The notes: generated from the letters alone by a model not told the origin. A stretch of 64,000 bases of DNA from Micromonospora rifamycinica (GCF_900090265.1 NZ_LT607752.1:2418001-2482000); one strand, 5' to 3'. Counted from the stretch's first letter, positions 6,917 to 16,604 are shown. A program made the numbers and translations.

Positions 6917-8964
6917 TCAGGCCGCTGCGGCCGGGGGTGGTTCAGCCGCTGGGACCGCCCCGGTCGCCGCCCGCTCCTCGCGGACCACCGCGACCTCCCC
7001 GGCGGGCACCCGCAGCGTGCCGCCGCAGGGCTGGCCGGTGAGCAGGTCGGTGCCGGTCACGTCGAGGGTCGCCTCGGTCTCGGTGTGGTTGACCACGAAC
7101 AGCCAGGACCGGTCGTCGGCGCGGCGGCGGACCACCTCGACGCCGGCCGGGGCGGCGACCGGCGGCCGGACCCCGGCCCCGGCGAGCAGCCGGGCCACCA
7201 GGGCGTCGGTGGCCGGCTCGTCGAGCCGGGTGGCCAGGTACCAGGCGGTGCCGTCGCCGACCCGGTGCCGGGTCAGCGCGGGCACCCCGGGCAGTGGGCC
7301 GTCCTCGTAGGACGCCACCACCTCGGCGCCCTCCGGGTGCAGCCACTCGGTCCAGACGTCGGCGGTGGACCCGTCGTCGAGGGTGACCCGGTCGCCGGGC
7401 AGCAGCGGGAAGAATTCCTCGGTACGCACCCCGAGCAGCTCCCGGAACGCCCCCGGGTAGCCGCCGAGCCGGATGTGGTCGTGCTCGTCGACGATCCCGC
7501 TGAAGTACGTCACCAGCACCGTCCCGCCCCCGGCGACGTACCGGCGCAGCGCCTCGGCGTCGGCGTCGCGGACCAGGTAGAGGGTGGGGACGAGGACCAG
7601 CCGGTAGCCGGACAGGTCGGCCGACGGGTGCACCACGTCGGCGGTGACCCCGGCCCGCCACAGCGCGTCGTAGAGCGCCCGCATCCGGTCGGTGTAGGTG
7701 ACGTCGACGCTCGGGTGGGAGTCCAGCTCGACCCCCACCAGGCTTCCCAGTCGAACAGGATCGCTACCTCGGCCTCGACCCGGCTGCCGCGTACCTCGGC
7801 CAGGGCCTTGAGGTCGGCCCCGAGCCGGCAGACCTCGTCGAAGACCTTGGTGTCCGGGCCGGCGTGCGGGACCAGGGCGGAGTGGAACTTCTCCGCGCCG
7901 GCCCGGGAGGCCCGCCACTGGAAGAAGAGCACCCCGTCGGCGCCGCGCGCCACGTGGGTGAGGCTGTTGCGGCGGAGCTGGCCGGGGGTCTTGGCGACGT
8001 TGCGGGGCTGCCAGTTGACCGCGCTGGTGGAGTGCTCCATCAGCAGCCACGGGTCGCCACCGGCGACGCCCCGGGTCTGGTCGGCGGCGAACGACAGGCC
8101 GAGGTGGGCGTTGGGGTCGGTGACGGTCAGGTAGTGGTCGTTGGCGACCAAATCCACGTCGGACGCCCAGGAGTGGTAGTCCATGTGCTTGACGCCCATG
8201 CCGACCATGAAGTTGGTGGTGACCGGCTGGCCGACCCGCCGCTTGAGCACCTCCCGTTCGGCGCGGAGCTGTGCCCGCTGCTCGTCGGAGGAGAAGCGCA
8301 GGAAATCGAGCTGCTGGGTGGGGTTGGCAAAGGTGGGCGCGGCGCGCGGCGGGTTGATCTCGGCCCAGTCGTGGTAGCGCTGACTCCAGAAGGTGGTGCC
8401 CCAGGCGTCGTTGAGCCGGTCGAGGTCGCCGTACCGCTCGCGCAGCCAGCCCCGGAACGCCTCGGCGCTGACGTCGCAGTAGCAGTGCACGTTGTGGCAG
8501 CCCAGCTCGTTGGAGACGTGCCACATCACCACGGCGGGGTGCTCGGCGTACCGGTCGGCGACCGCCTCGACCAGGGCGAGCGAGCGCTCCCGGAAGATCG
8601 GCGAGCTGGGGCAGTAGCCCTGCCGGCCACCGGGCCACAGCACGGTGCCGTCGGCGGTCCGGGGCAGCGTCTCGGGGTGCCGGTGGGCCAGCCACGGCGG
8701 CGGGCTGGCGGTGGCGGTGGCCAGGTCGACCCGGATGCCGCCGGTGTGCAGGACGTCGAGGGCGCGGTCGAGCCAGTCGAACTCGTACCGCCCGGGGGAG
8801 GGTTCAAGCAGTGCCCAGGAGAAGATCCCGACGGAGACCAGGTTGACCCCGGCCCGGCGCATCAGGGCCACGTCGTCGGTCCAGACCCGCTCGGGCCACT
8901 GCTCGGGGTTGTAGTCGGCGCCGAAGTGGATCCCGTCGCCCTGCCAGCTGCCGTGTTGCCGCAT
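6917..8964 (-). pseudogene. GH42 beta-galactosidase, interrupted by a single-base frameshift
   Basis: The N-terminal part (8964 to ~7736) and the C-terminal part (~7736 to 6917) lie in different frames but join into one GH42 enzyme of ~682 residues, the normal family length. Motifs are GADYNPEQWPERVW at the start, acid/base Glu in WHVSNELG (near residue 151) and nucleophile Glu in LLMEHSTS (near 310). The trimerisation and C-terminal domains follow. The break is at a run of five C on the + strand (7732-7736), after FDWEAWWG. One more base would restore EAWWGVELDSHP. A sequencing error in the homopolymer is as likely as a true lesion. It would hydrolyse galactosides imported by the adjacent ABC system. 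Confidence 0.85.
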
Positions 8965-9002
8965 GAGAGCAGAGCGTGCCCCTAGCGGACGATCAAGTCA
9001 AC

Positions 9003-9044
9003 ACTTTCCAACACCGGTCGATTTTCCAACGTTTACCTGTTGGA
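9003..9044. promoter_or_regulatory. Cluster of TTCCAAC half-sites with a TCCAAC-N8-GTTGGA inverted repeat
   Basis: TTCCAAC occurs at 9006 and 9024, and GTTGGA at 9039, giving an inverted repeat from 9025 to 9044. Two further TGTTGG half-sites lie near 9143 and 9165. All fall between the divergent GH42 and binding-protein genes. The DeoR regulator next door is the obvious candidate to bind here; this is inference. Confidence 0.45.
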
Positions 9045-9084
9045 TCGCCTGCCAGCGCTCGGATATCGATCCGGAGCTGCCCTC

Positions 9085-9112
9085 TTGACAGCGCCGCACG
9101 GACGGGTAGCTT
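9085..9112 (+). promoter_or_regulatory. Sigma70-type promoter of the ABC operon
   Basis: TTGACA at 9085-9090, a 16-bp spacer and TAGCTT at 9107-9112 lie about 130 bp before the binding-protein start. The leader between them carries two TGTTGG half-sites that could be operator DNA. Confidence 0.5.
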
Positions 9113-9245
9113 CAAGCGCCACCGGGAGTTTGTGTTTGCCCATGTTGGTTCTCGGTGGATCTATGTTGGCATTCCCGAACCACCCTCTCCCACCACCACT
9201 GACGGCCCTCGGGCGCAGCGCACCTCTTCATCCGCAGGAGGCACC

Positions 9246-10571
9246 ATGTCCCGTCCCCGCACCCAAGCCGAGTACCTGGCCCGGCTCGTACCGCCCTCCG
9301 TCGCCGGCATCGGCCGACGCTCCCTGCTCGCCGGGGCCGGCGCGGGCGCGCTGCTCGGCACCGGGCTGCTCGCCGGCTGCGGCTCCGACTCCGACTCGGG
9401 CAGCGACAGCAAAGAGGTGTCGGTCGGCTCCAACCAGTCCGACCCGCAACCCAAGGCGGTCATCGCCAAGGTGATGGACGGGTTCACCACCGCGTCCGGC
9501 GTCACTCCCAAGATCAACACGGTGGACCACAACACCTACCAGGAGAACATCAACAACTACCTCCAGGGCAAGCCGGACGACGTGTTCATGTGGTTCGCCG
9601 GCTACCGGATGCGGTTCTTCGCCGCCAAGGGCCTCACCGGCGACATCAGCGACGTGTGGGGCAAGCTCTCCGGCTACTCCGACGCGTTCAAGAAGGCGTC
9701 CACCGGCGACGACGGCAAGCAGTACTTCGTGCCGTCGTCGTACTACCCGTGGGCGATGTTCTACCGCAAGTCGGTCTGGAAGCAGTACGGCTACCAGGTG
9801 CCGACCACGCTCGACCAGCTCACCGCTCTCAGCACCCAGATGAAGAAGGACGGCCTGACCCCGATCGCCTTCGCCGACAAGGACGGCTGGCCGGCGATGG
9901 GCACCTTCGACATCCTCAACCTGCGGATCAACGGCTACCAGTTCCACATCGACCTGATGGCCGGCAAGGAGGCGTGGACCTCCGACAAGGTGAAGAAGGT
10001 CTTCGACACCTGGAACGGCCTGCTGCCGCTGCACCAGCCGGACAGCCTGGGCCGCACCTGGCAGGAGGCCGCCCAGTCGTTGCAGCAGAAGAAGAGCGGC
10101 ATGTACCTGCTCGGCCTCTTCGTCGCCCAGCAGTTCGGCGCCGACGAGCAGGACGACATCGACTTCTTCACCTTCCCCGAGATCGACCCCGCGATCGGGG
10201 CCAAGGCGCTGGACGCGCCGATCGACGGCTACATGCTGGCCCGTAAGCCGAAGTCCGAGGCCAACGCCAAGAAGCTGCTGGAGTTCGTCGGCTCGAAGGA
10301 GGCCGCCGACATCACGGTGAAGAACGACCCGACCACCCTGGTCGCTAACAGCGGCGCGGACACCAGCGGCTACACCGCCCTGCAGAAGAAGGCAGCCGAG
10401 CTGGTCGGCTCGGCCACCGAGATCGCCCAGTTCCTCGACCGGGACACCCGGCCGGACTTCGCCTCCACCGTGATCATCCCGGCGCTCCAGCAGTTCATCA
10501 AGAACCCCAGGGACATCGACGGGCTGGTCAACAGCATCGAGAACCAGAAAAAGTCGATCTTCACCAGCTGA
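9246..10571 (+). CDS. ABC sugar-binding lipoprotein (family 1 extracellular solute-binding protein)
   Basis: 441 residues. A twin-arginine start (GIGRRSLLAGAGAGALL) merges into a lipobox LAGC near residue 40, so export is probably by Tat with lipidation. A Ser/Asp/Gly-rich linker precedes a typical sugar-binding fold (VSVGSNQSDPQPKAVIAKVMDGF, YRKSVWKQYGYQVPTTLDQL, GMYLLGLF). The ATG 9246 follows GGAGG. It heads an operon with two permeases and lies beside GH42 and GH36 genes, which points to galactosides or galacto-oligosaccharides as ligands. Confidence 0.88.
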   Translation: MSRPRTQAEYLARLVPPSVAGIGRRSLLAGAGAGALLGTGLLAGCGSDSDSGSDSKEVSVGSNQSDPQPKAVIAKVMDGFTTASGVTPKINTVDHNTYQENINNYLQGKPDDVFMWFAGYRMRFFAAKGLTGDISDVWGKLSGYSDAFKKASTGDDGKQYFVPSSYYPWAMFYRKSVWKQYGYQVPTTLDQLTALSTQMKKDGLTPIAFADKDGWPAMGTFDILNLRINGYQFHIDLMAGKEAWTSDKVKKVFDTWNGLLPLHQPDSLGRTWQEAAQSLQQKKSGMYLLGLFVAQQFGADEQDDIDFFTFPEIDPAIGAKALDAPIDGYMLARKPKSEANAKKLLEFVGSKEAADITVKNDPTTLVANSGADTSGYTALQKKAAELVGSATEIAQFLDRDTRPDFASTVIIPALQQFIKNPRDIDGLVNSIENQKKSIFTS

Positions 10572-10593
10572 CGGCGAGAGGGGGAGGACCGTC

Positions 10594-11553
10594 GTGTCCG
10601 ACCTGCCCCTGATCCAAGCGGATCACGCCGTGACGTCGCCGGCCCCGACCGCCCCCTCCCGGGGTGGTCGCGGCCGGCGGCTACGGCTCCTGTCCCGTAC
10701 CGACCGCGTGGTCATCACCCTGATGGTGGTCGTGCCGCTGCTACTGGTGGTCGCCCTGGTCTGGCTGCCCGCGCTGGCCACCGTGGCGCTCTCCGGCACC
10801 GACTGGGACGGCATCGGCCCGCTGGGCGACATCGACTGGGTCGGTGCCCGCAACTACTCCGACGTGATCAACATCTATCCGCCGTTCGTGCCGGCGATGC
10901 AGAACAACCTGCTCTGGCTGGCCGCGCTGTTCGTGGTCGCCACCCCGTTCGGGATGTTCCTCGCCGTGCTGCTCGACAAGGAGATCCGGGGCAGCCGGTT
11001 CTACCAGACCGCGCTCTACCTGCCGGTGGTGCTCTCGCTGGCGCTGATCGGCTTCGTCTGGCAGCTCATCTACTCCCGCGACCAGGGGCTACTCAACGCC
11101 GTCCTGGGCAGCCAGACCGACTGGTACGGCGACCCGAACGTCAACATCTGGGCGGTGCTGGTCGCGGCCGGCTGGCGGCACGTCGGTTACATCATGCTGC
11201 TCTACCTGGCCGGGCTCAAGGGTGTCGACCCGTCGCTGCGCGAGGCCGCCTCGGTCGACGGGGCCTCGGAGACCAGCACCTTCTTCCGGGTGGTCTTCCC
11301 GGTGCTGCGGCCCATCAACATCATCGTGCTGGTGGTGACGGTGATCGAGTCGCTGCGCGCGTTCGACCTGGTCTGGGTGATCAACAAGGGGCGCAACGGC
11401 CTGGAGCTGATCTCCGCCCTGGTCACCCAGAACGTGGTCGGCGAGGCGAGCCGGATCGGCTTCGGCTCTGCCCTGGCGACCATCATGCTGGCCGTCTCGC
11501 TGGTCTTCATCACCATCTACCTGGCCGTCGTCATGAGGGAGAACCGGCGATGA
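10594..11553 (+). CDS. ABC sugar permease, MalF type
   Basis: 319 residues with six predicted membrane segments, the first near residues 40-65 (VVITLMVVVPLLLVVALVWLP). The EAA loop that contacts the ATPase reads LREAASVDGASETSTFFRVVFP. GTG start behind a GGGGGAGGA site, 22 bp after the binding-protein stop. It pairs with the next permease, which it overlaps by 4 bases. No ATPase gene is nearby, so a shared MsiK-type ATPase is presumably used, as in many actinomycete sugar importers. Confidence 0.88.
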   Translation: MSDLPLIQADHAVTSPAPTAPSRGGRGRRLRLLSRTDRVVITLMVVVPLLLVVALVWLPALATVALSGTDWDGIGPLGDIDWVGARNYSDVINIYPPFVPAMQNNLLWLAALFVVATPFGMFLAVLLDKEIRGSRFYQTALYLPVVLSLALIGFVWQLIYSRDQGLLNAVLGSQTDWYGDPNVNIWAVLVAAGWRHVGYIMLLYLAGLKGVDPSLREAASVDGASETSTFFRVVFPVLRPINIIVLVVTVIESLRAFDLVWVINKGRNGLELISALVTQNVVGEASRIGFGSALATIMLAVSLVFITIYLAVVMRENRR

Positions 11554-12470
11554 GCGCGTCGACCACCACCCGTGCACCGGTGTCGGAGCCGGCGGCGGAG
11601 CCTGCCCCGCGCCGTCGGCCTTTACGTCCCGCCCGGGTGGTGCTGCACCTGTTCCTCGGCGCGGTCGCCGTCGGCTGGCTCTTCCCGATCCTCTGGGCGG
11701 TGCTGACCTCGCTGCGGTCCTACGAGTACACCGCCACCAACGGGTACGTCTCGTTCGGCGGCTGGACCCTCGACAACTACGTCACCGCCTGGCGGACCGC
11801 CGAGTTCGGCAAGCACTTCCTCAACTCGGTCTACATCACCGTCCCGGCGGTGCTGCTGACGCTCTTCCTCGCCTCCTGCGTGGCGTTCGTGATCGCCCGG
11901 TTCAGCTGGAAGCTCAACATCGTCCTGCTCGGGCTCTTCACCGCCGCCAACCTGCTGCCCCAGCAGGCGCTGCTGATCCCGCTGTTCCGGATCTTCACCG
12001 AGGTCCCGCTGCCCGAGTTCATGAGCGACTCCGAGCTGCTCTACGACAGCTACTGGGGGCTGATCCTGGTCAACGTCGCCTTCCAGTGCGGCTTCTGTGT
12101 CTTCGTGCTGAGCAACTACATGAAGGCGCTCCCCCGCGACCTGTACGAGGCGGCCATGGTGGACGGGGCGAGCATCTGGCGGCAGTACTGGCAGGTGACC
12201 ATGCCGCTGTGCCGGCCGGCGCTGGCGGCCCTGGCCACCCTGGAGGTGACCTGGATCTACAACGAGTTCTTCTGGGCCACCGTGCTGATGCGTACCGGCG
12301 ACAAGTTCCCGGTCACCAGCTCGCTGAACAACCTGCGCGGCGAGTTCTTCACCGACAACAACCTGGTGTCGGCCGGCTCGGTGCTGGTCGCCGTCCCCAC
12401 CCTGGTGATCTTCTTCCTGCTGCAGAAGCAGTTCGTCAAGGGCCTGACCCTGGGGGCGTCCAAAGGCTGA
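11550..12470 (+). CDS. ABC sugar permease, MalG type
   Basis: 306 residues with about six membrane segments. The EAA loop reads LYEAAMVDGASIWRQYWQVTMP. The ATG overlaps the stop of the preceding permease (ATGA), so the two are translationally coupled. The last residues (FLLQKQFVKGLTLGASKG) are the usual MalG-family ending. It forms the heterodimeric channel with the MalF-type partner for import of sugars bound by the upstream lipoprotein. Confidence 0.88.
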   Translation: MSASTTTRAPVSEPAAEPAPRRRPLRPARVVLHLFLGAVAVGWLFPILWAVLTSLRSYEYTATNGYVSFGGWTLDNYVTAWRTAEFGKHFLNSVYITVPAVLLTLFLASCVAFVIARFSWKLNIVLLGLFTAANLLPQQALLIPLFRIFTEVPLPEFMSDSELLYDSYWGLILVNVAFQCGFCVFVLSNYMKALPRDLYEAAMVDGASIWRQYWQVTMPLCRPALAALATLEVTWIYNEFFWATVLMRTGDKFPVTSSLNNLRGEFFTDNNLVSAGSVLVAVPTLVIFFLLQKQFVKGLTLGASKG

Positions 12471-12472
12471 GC

Positions 12473-12565
12473 CACCGCCCCCGCCCACACCTGACGATCT
12501 CGGTGGCCCCCACCGCCCCCGCCCACACCTGACGATCTCGGTGGCCCCCACCGCCCCCGCCCACC
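12473..12565. repeat. 38-bp tandem repeat, about 2.5 copies
   Basis: The unit begins CACCGCCCCCGCCCAC and contains CCTGACGATCTCGGTGG. Copies start at 12473, 12511 and 12549, directly after the permease stop. Confidence 0.85.
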
Positions 12566-12570
12566 TGTAC

Positions 12571-12630
12571 GCGCGAGAGCGGTATTCCTGACAGGCATAA
12601 ATATGCCCCACAGGCATACCACTCTCGCGC
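12571..12630. repeat. Palindromic element with caggcat core, copy 1
   Basis: Outer arms GCGCGAGAGCGGTAT and ATACCACTCTCGCGC pair with one mismatch. Inside are ACAGGCATA and ATATGCC motifs. Related cores occur at 18273 and 37579. It may act as a terminator or as a mobile palindromic repeat. Confidence 0.6.
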
Positions 12631-12697
12631 GCTACCGACACCCCTCGACCTCACCCACAGTGACGGACGCCGGGTGCCCGCATCGGAGATGAGCGCC

Positions 12698-14893
12698 ATG
12701 ACCGATCCGACCGTGATCCACCTGCGCCGGGGCCGTACCAGCCTGGTACTCGACGCGCGCGGCCCGGGGCTGCCCCGCGTCGTGCACTGGGGGGCCGACC
12801 TCGGTCCGGTGCCCGCCGACGACCTGCCGGCCCTGGTCGGGGCCACCGTGCCGCCGGTGGTGCCGAGCAGCTTCGACGCGCCGACCGTGCTGTCCCTGCT
12901 GCCCGAGGCGAGCGCCGGCTGGAGCGGTCGGCCCGGCCTCGCCGGCCACCGCCACGGACGGGACTGGTCGACCGCCTTCCGCCTCGACGCGATCGACGTC
13001 GATGATCCGCGTGGCGACGTGGGGGACGCGGTGCGCGTAGCCCATGAGGAGGATGACCGGGGTGGAGTCGGCGCGGCGCGGGTGAGCGTGCGGGCGACGG
13101 ACCCGGGCGTCGGGTTGACCCTGACCGTCGAGATCACCCTCGACCCGGTCGGGGTGCTGACCGTGCGGCACCGGCTGCGCAACGACGCCGACCAGCCCTA
13201 CGAGGTACGCGAGCTGACGCCGGTGCTGCCGGTGCCGGCGGTCGCCACCGAACTGCTCGACCTGACCGGGCGGTGGTGCCGCGAGCGCGCGCCACAGCGG
13301 CACCCGTGGCCGCTGGGCGCCTGGGTCCGGGAGGGCCGGCACGGCCGCACCGGGCACGACGCCACCCTGCTGCTGGTCGCCGGCACCACCGGGTTCGGCT
13401 TCGGCCACGGCGAGGTGTGGGCGGTGCACACCGCGTGGAGCGGCGACCACGTGACCGCCGCCGAACGCCGCCCGACCGGGGAGTCCACCCTCGGCGGCGG
13501 GGAGCTGCTCGCCCCGGGCGAGATCGTCCTCGGCCCCGGCGACGAGTACGCCACCCCGCTGCTCTACGCGGCGCACTCCAGCACCGGGCTGGACGGGCTC
13601 AGCGACGTGCTGCACACCCATCTGCGCGCCCGCCCGCAACACCCGCGCACGCCGCGCCCGGTCACCCTGAACGTGTGGGAGGCGGTCTACTTCGACCACG
13701 ACCTGGACCGGCTGCGGGCGCTCGCCGACCGGGCCGCCGAGGTGGGGGTGGAACGGTTCGTCCTCGACGACGGCTGGTTCACCGGCCGCCGGCACGACCG
13801 GGCCGGCCTGGGCGACTGGCAGGTCGACGCCGACGTCTGGCCCACCGGGCTGGGGCCGCTCGTCGACCACGTCCACGGGCACGGCATGCAGTTCGGGCTC
13901 TGGGTCGAACCGGAGATGGTCAACCCCGACTCCGACCTGTTCCGCGCCCACCCCGACTGGGTGCTCACCGCGCCCGGCCGGCTGCCCCTGCCGTGGCGGC
14001 ACCAGCAGGTGCTCGACCTGACCAACCCGGCGGCGTACGCGCACCTGCTCGACCGACTCGACGCTCTGCTGACCGGGTACCCCGGCATCGACTACCTCAA
14101 GTGGGACCACAACCGGGACCTCACCGAGGCCGGGCACGCCGGCCGGCCCGGGGTGCACACCCAGACCCTGGCGGCCTACCGGCTCTTCGACGAGCTGCGC
14201 GCCCGGCACCCGCACCTGGAGATCGAGAGCTGCTCGTCCGGCGGCGCCCGGGTCGACCTGGAGATCCTGCGGCGTACCGACCGGGTCTGGGCCAGTGACT
14301 GCAACGACGCGCTGGAACGGCTGTCGATCCAGCGGTGGACCGGCCTGTTGCTGCCCCCGGAGCTGATCGGCACGCACATCGGCCCGGGCCGCTCGCATAC
14401 CACCGGTCGGGTGCACGACCTGGGTTTCCGGGCGGTCACCGCGCTCTTCGGCCACCACGGGATCGAGTGGGACATCGGCGCGATCAGCACCGCCGAGCGG
14501 GCCGAACTGGCCGCCTGGGTGGCCCTGCACAAGCGGCTCCGGCCGCTGCTGCACACCGGACGGGTGGTCCGGCTCGACCACCCGGACCCGGCCGTGCAGG
14601 CGCACGGCGTGGTGGCCCGCGACCGCTCCCGCGCGGTGTACGCGGTGTCCCGGCTGGCCACCTCCGTCGCGCAGACCCCCGGCCCGGTCCGCCTGCCCGG
14701 CCTCGACCCGACCCGGCGGTACGCCGTCCGCCCCGCCGAGGGGGTGCCGGAGCCGGCCACGTTGCAGATCACCGCCCCCGGCTGGCTGCCCGCCGTGACG
14801 CTGGCGGGTGCGGTGCTGGCCGCGGTGGGCCTGCACCTGCCGGCCCTGCACCCCGAGCAGGCGCTGCTGTTGGAGGTCGACGCCGTCGACTGA
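12698..14893 (+). CDS. GH36 alpha-galactosidase
   Basis: 731 residues, the length of full GH36 enzymes. The N-terminal supersandwich domain leads to a catalytic barrel with FVLDDGWFTGR, GLWVEPEMVN, the nucleophile Asp in YLKWDHNRD (near residue 468) and the acid/base Asp in WASDCND (near 532). There is no signal peptide, so it acts on imported oligosaccharides such as raffinose- or galactomannan-type sugars. ATG 12698 was chosen because GGAG lies 9 nt upstream; GTG 12674 and ATG 12689 are also in frame. It follows the ABC genes on the same strand. Confidence 0.9.
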   Translation: MTDPTVIHLRRGRTSLVLDARGPGLPRVVHWGADLGPVPADDLPALVGATVPPVVPSSFDAPTVLSLLPEASAGWSGRPGLAGHRHGRDWSTAFRLDAIDVDDPRGDVGDAVRVAHEEDDRGGVGAARVSVRATDPGVGLTLTVEITLDPVGVLTVRHRLRNDADQPYEVRELTPVLPVPAVATELLDLTGRWCRERAPQRHPWPLGAWVREGRHGRTGHDATLLLVAGTTGFGFGHGEVWAVHTAWSGDHVTAAERRPTGESTLGGGELLAPGEIVLGPGDEYATPLLYAAHSSTGLDGLSDVLHTHLRARPQHPRTPRPVTLNVWEAVYFDHDLDRLRALADRAAEVGVERFVLDDGWFTGRRHDRAGLGDWQVDADVWPTGLGPLVDHVHGHGMQFGLWVEPEMVNPDSDLFRAHPDWVLTAPGRLPLPWRHQQVLDLTNPAAYAHLLDRLDALLTGYPGIDYLKWDHNRDLTEAGHAGRPGVHTQTLAAYRLFDELRARHPHLEIESCSSGGARVDLEILRRTDRVWASDCNDALERLSIQRWTGLLLPPELIGTHIGPGRSHTTGRVHDLGFRAVTALFGHHGIEWDIGAISTAERAELAAWVALHKRLRPLLHTGRVVRLDHPDPAVQAHGVVARDRSRAVYAVSRLATSVAQTPGPVRLPGLDPTRRYAVRPAEGVPEPATLQITAPGWLPAVTLAGAVLAAVGLHLPALHPEQALLLEVDAVD

Positions 14894-15015
14894 CCGGCAC
14901 GGGGCGCTTGATCGACTCATCCGGGACGAAATTGCGGCATCCCCGATGGTCGGTACCGCTACCTCGCCCCGATTACCTCGCCCCCGATGAGTCGAATGAG
15001 TCGGTCACGCACGGG

Positions 15016-15047
15016 CGGTGGCCGGGCCCCGCAGTGCCCGGCCACCG
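15016..15047. terminator. Bidirectional hairpin between GH36 and GH5 genes
   Basis: A 12-bp perfect stem (CGGTGGCCGGGC / GCCCGGCCACCG) with an 8-nt loop lies between the two convergent genes. Confidence 0.65.
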
Positions 15048-15061
15048 GTAGGGCGGGGTGG

Positions 15062-16450
15062 TCAGCTCGCGGTGCAGGTCACCGTGGGGACCGGGTTGCT
15101 GCCGTTCCAGCTGCCGATGAAGCCGAAGGCCGTGCTGGCCCCGGCGCCGAGCCGACCGTTGTAGTCGACGTTGCGGGCGGTCACGGTGCTGCCGCTGCTG
15201 CTCAGCGAGGCGTTCCAGGCCTGACTGACGGTCTGGCCGTTGGCATAGGTCCACTTCGCGGTCCAGCCGTTGACGCCCGCGCTGCCGGCGGTCACCTTGA
15301 CCTCACCCTGGAACCCGCCCTGCCACGAACCGATGACCGTGTACGTCGCGGTGCAGCCACCGGTCGCCGGCGGGGTCGTGACCGGCGGGGTGGTCGGCGG
15401 CGGGGTGGTGGTCGGCGGCGTCGTGGGCGGCGTGGTCGGCGGGGTCGTGGGCGGCGGGGTGGTGCCGGAGTAGACCGACGCCTCCTTCGCGGTCGACTTG
15501 ATGCCGTTGACGCCGTTGAAGATCCGCTGGCCCCAGGTGGTCAGGGCGGCCGGGTTGAAGTTGGTGGTCATGTCCAGGTACTCCACGCCGCCGCCGTTGC
15601 CGCTCCACGACCAGCCCAGGTAGCCGATCCCGTTGGCCTGGGTGTACGACAGGATGGTGTCCTCGTCGGGGTTGCCGTCGGAGTGGTCGAAGCCGAACTC
15701 GCCGACCACGATGGGCAGCTTGGCGGTGCGGAACCGGCCCAGGTAGTCGCTGATCTCGGCGGCGGTGTCGAAGACGCCGTACATGTGGATGGAGAAGACG
15801 GTGTTCTTCTGCGGGTCGGCGGCGAAGACCCCGGCCGCGTTGTCCCGCATGGTGAACGACCAGTCCTGACCCCAGTTCGGCGCGTCCACCATGATCGTGT
15901 GGGTGAGCCCGCCGGCCCGCAGCCGCTTGATCGCGTTGGCGTTGTCGGTGGCCCAGGTGGCGTAGCCCTGGTTGCCGTACGGCTCGTTGCCGATGTTGAC
16001 GATGACGTACCGCTCCTGGCCCTGCAGGGCGCTGGCGATGCTCAGCCAGTAGTCGACCGCCCGGTCCAGGGTGATCGCCCCGGCCTGCTCGCCGTAGCCG
16101 GTGGTGTCGTGCACCTCCAGCACACAGATCAGCTTGTTGGCCTTGCAGAGCGAGATGACGTTGCTGACGTCGGCAGCGGTGTTCTTGGTCCAGCGGTCGC
16201 CGCTGGCCAGAACCACCCGCACGGTGTTCGCGCCGAGCGCCTTGATGTTGGCGAAGGAGGTGGTCTGCTGCGGGTACCAGGTGTGGGCGTGGTTGACGCC
16301 ACGCATGACGAACTCGGTGCCGTTGGCGTCGTAGAGCTTGCCACCGGAGACCGAGAAGCCGGCCGCGGCCTGGGCCGGCTGCCCGAAGGCGAACACGGCG
16401 GTGAGCACGGTGAGCAGGGCGACGGCGGCGACGGAGAGTCGCTTCTTCAT
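15062..16450 (-). CDS. Secreted GH5 endo-beta-mannanase/glucanase with CBM2
   Basis: 462 residues: signal peptide MKKRLSVAAVALLTVLTAVF...AQA, a GH5 catalytic domain (~30-320), a Thr/Pro linker (~325-360) and a C-terminal CBM2 with flanking cysteines. The opening VSGGKLYDANGTEFVMRGVN and the motifs NIGNEPYGN (acid/base Glu) and VVGEFGFDHSD (nucleophile Glu) fit subfamily GH5_8, mostly mannanases, although a cellulase cannot be excluded. The start at ATG 16450 has GAGGA upstream. With the nearby GH36 enzyme and ABC importer it suggests galactomannan use. Two AACCGGTTAAGT copies upstream are likely regulator sites. Confidence 0.88.
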   Translation of the reverse strand: MKKRLSVAAVALLTVLTAVFAFGQPAQAAAGFSVSGGKLYDANGTEFVMRGVNHAHTWYPQQTTSFANIKALGANTVRVVLASGDRWTKNTAADVSNVISLCKANKLICVLEVHDTTGYGEQAGAITLDRAVDYWLSIASALQGQERYVIVNIGNEPYGNQGYATWATDNANAIKRLRAGGLTHTIMVDAPNWGQDWSFTMRDNAAGVFAADPQKNTVFSIHMYGVFDTAAEISDYLGRFRTAKLPIVVGEFGFDHSDGNPDEDTILSYTQANGIGYLGWSWSGNGGGVEYLDMTTNFNPAALTTWGQRIFNGVNGIKSTAKEASVYSGTTPPPTTPPTTPPTTPPTTTPPPTTPPVTTPPATGGCTATYTVIGSWQGGFQGEVKVTAGSAGVNGWTAKWTYANGQTVSQAWNASLSSSGSTVTARNVDYNGRLGAGASTAFGFIGSWNGSNPVPTVTCTAS

Positions 16451-16592
16451 GGGTTTCCTCAGGAAGGGTCGACCCCGTTGCCCTGGCGGGGTGGCGATGC
16501 TGGTGACGGTGGCGCTCGGCTGCAGCCCGACAGCCGCCGCCGGACTCCCTGGCCGCGTGCGGATCAGCGTAGGCCGATGGGATCGCGAAGGC

Positions 16593-16604
16593 AACCGGTT
16601 AAGT
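16593..16604 (-). promoter_or_regulatory. Candidate LacI-type operator AACCGGTTAAGT, proximal copy
   Basis: The dodecamer contains the palindrome AACCGGTT and lies ~145 bp upstream of the mannanase start. An identical copy lies 112 bp further upstream. The CG-centred palindrome is typical of LacI-family sugar regulators; the protein is not encoded nearby. Confidence 0.45.

Noticed and set aside
12632..14920. 762-codon minus-strand frame opposite the alpha-galactosidase
   Set aside because: Low-complexity composition without domains; the plus strand holds the catalytic motifs.
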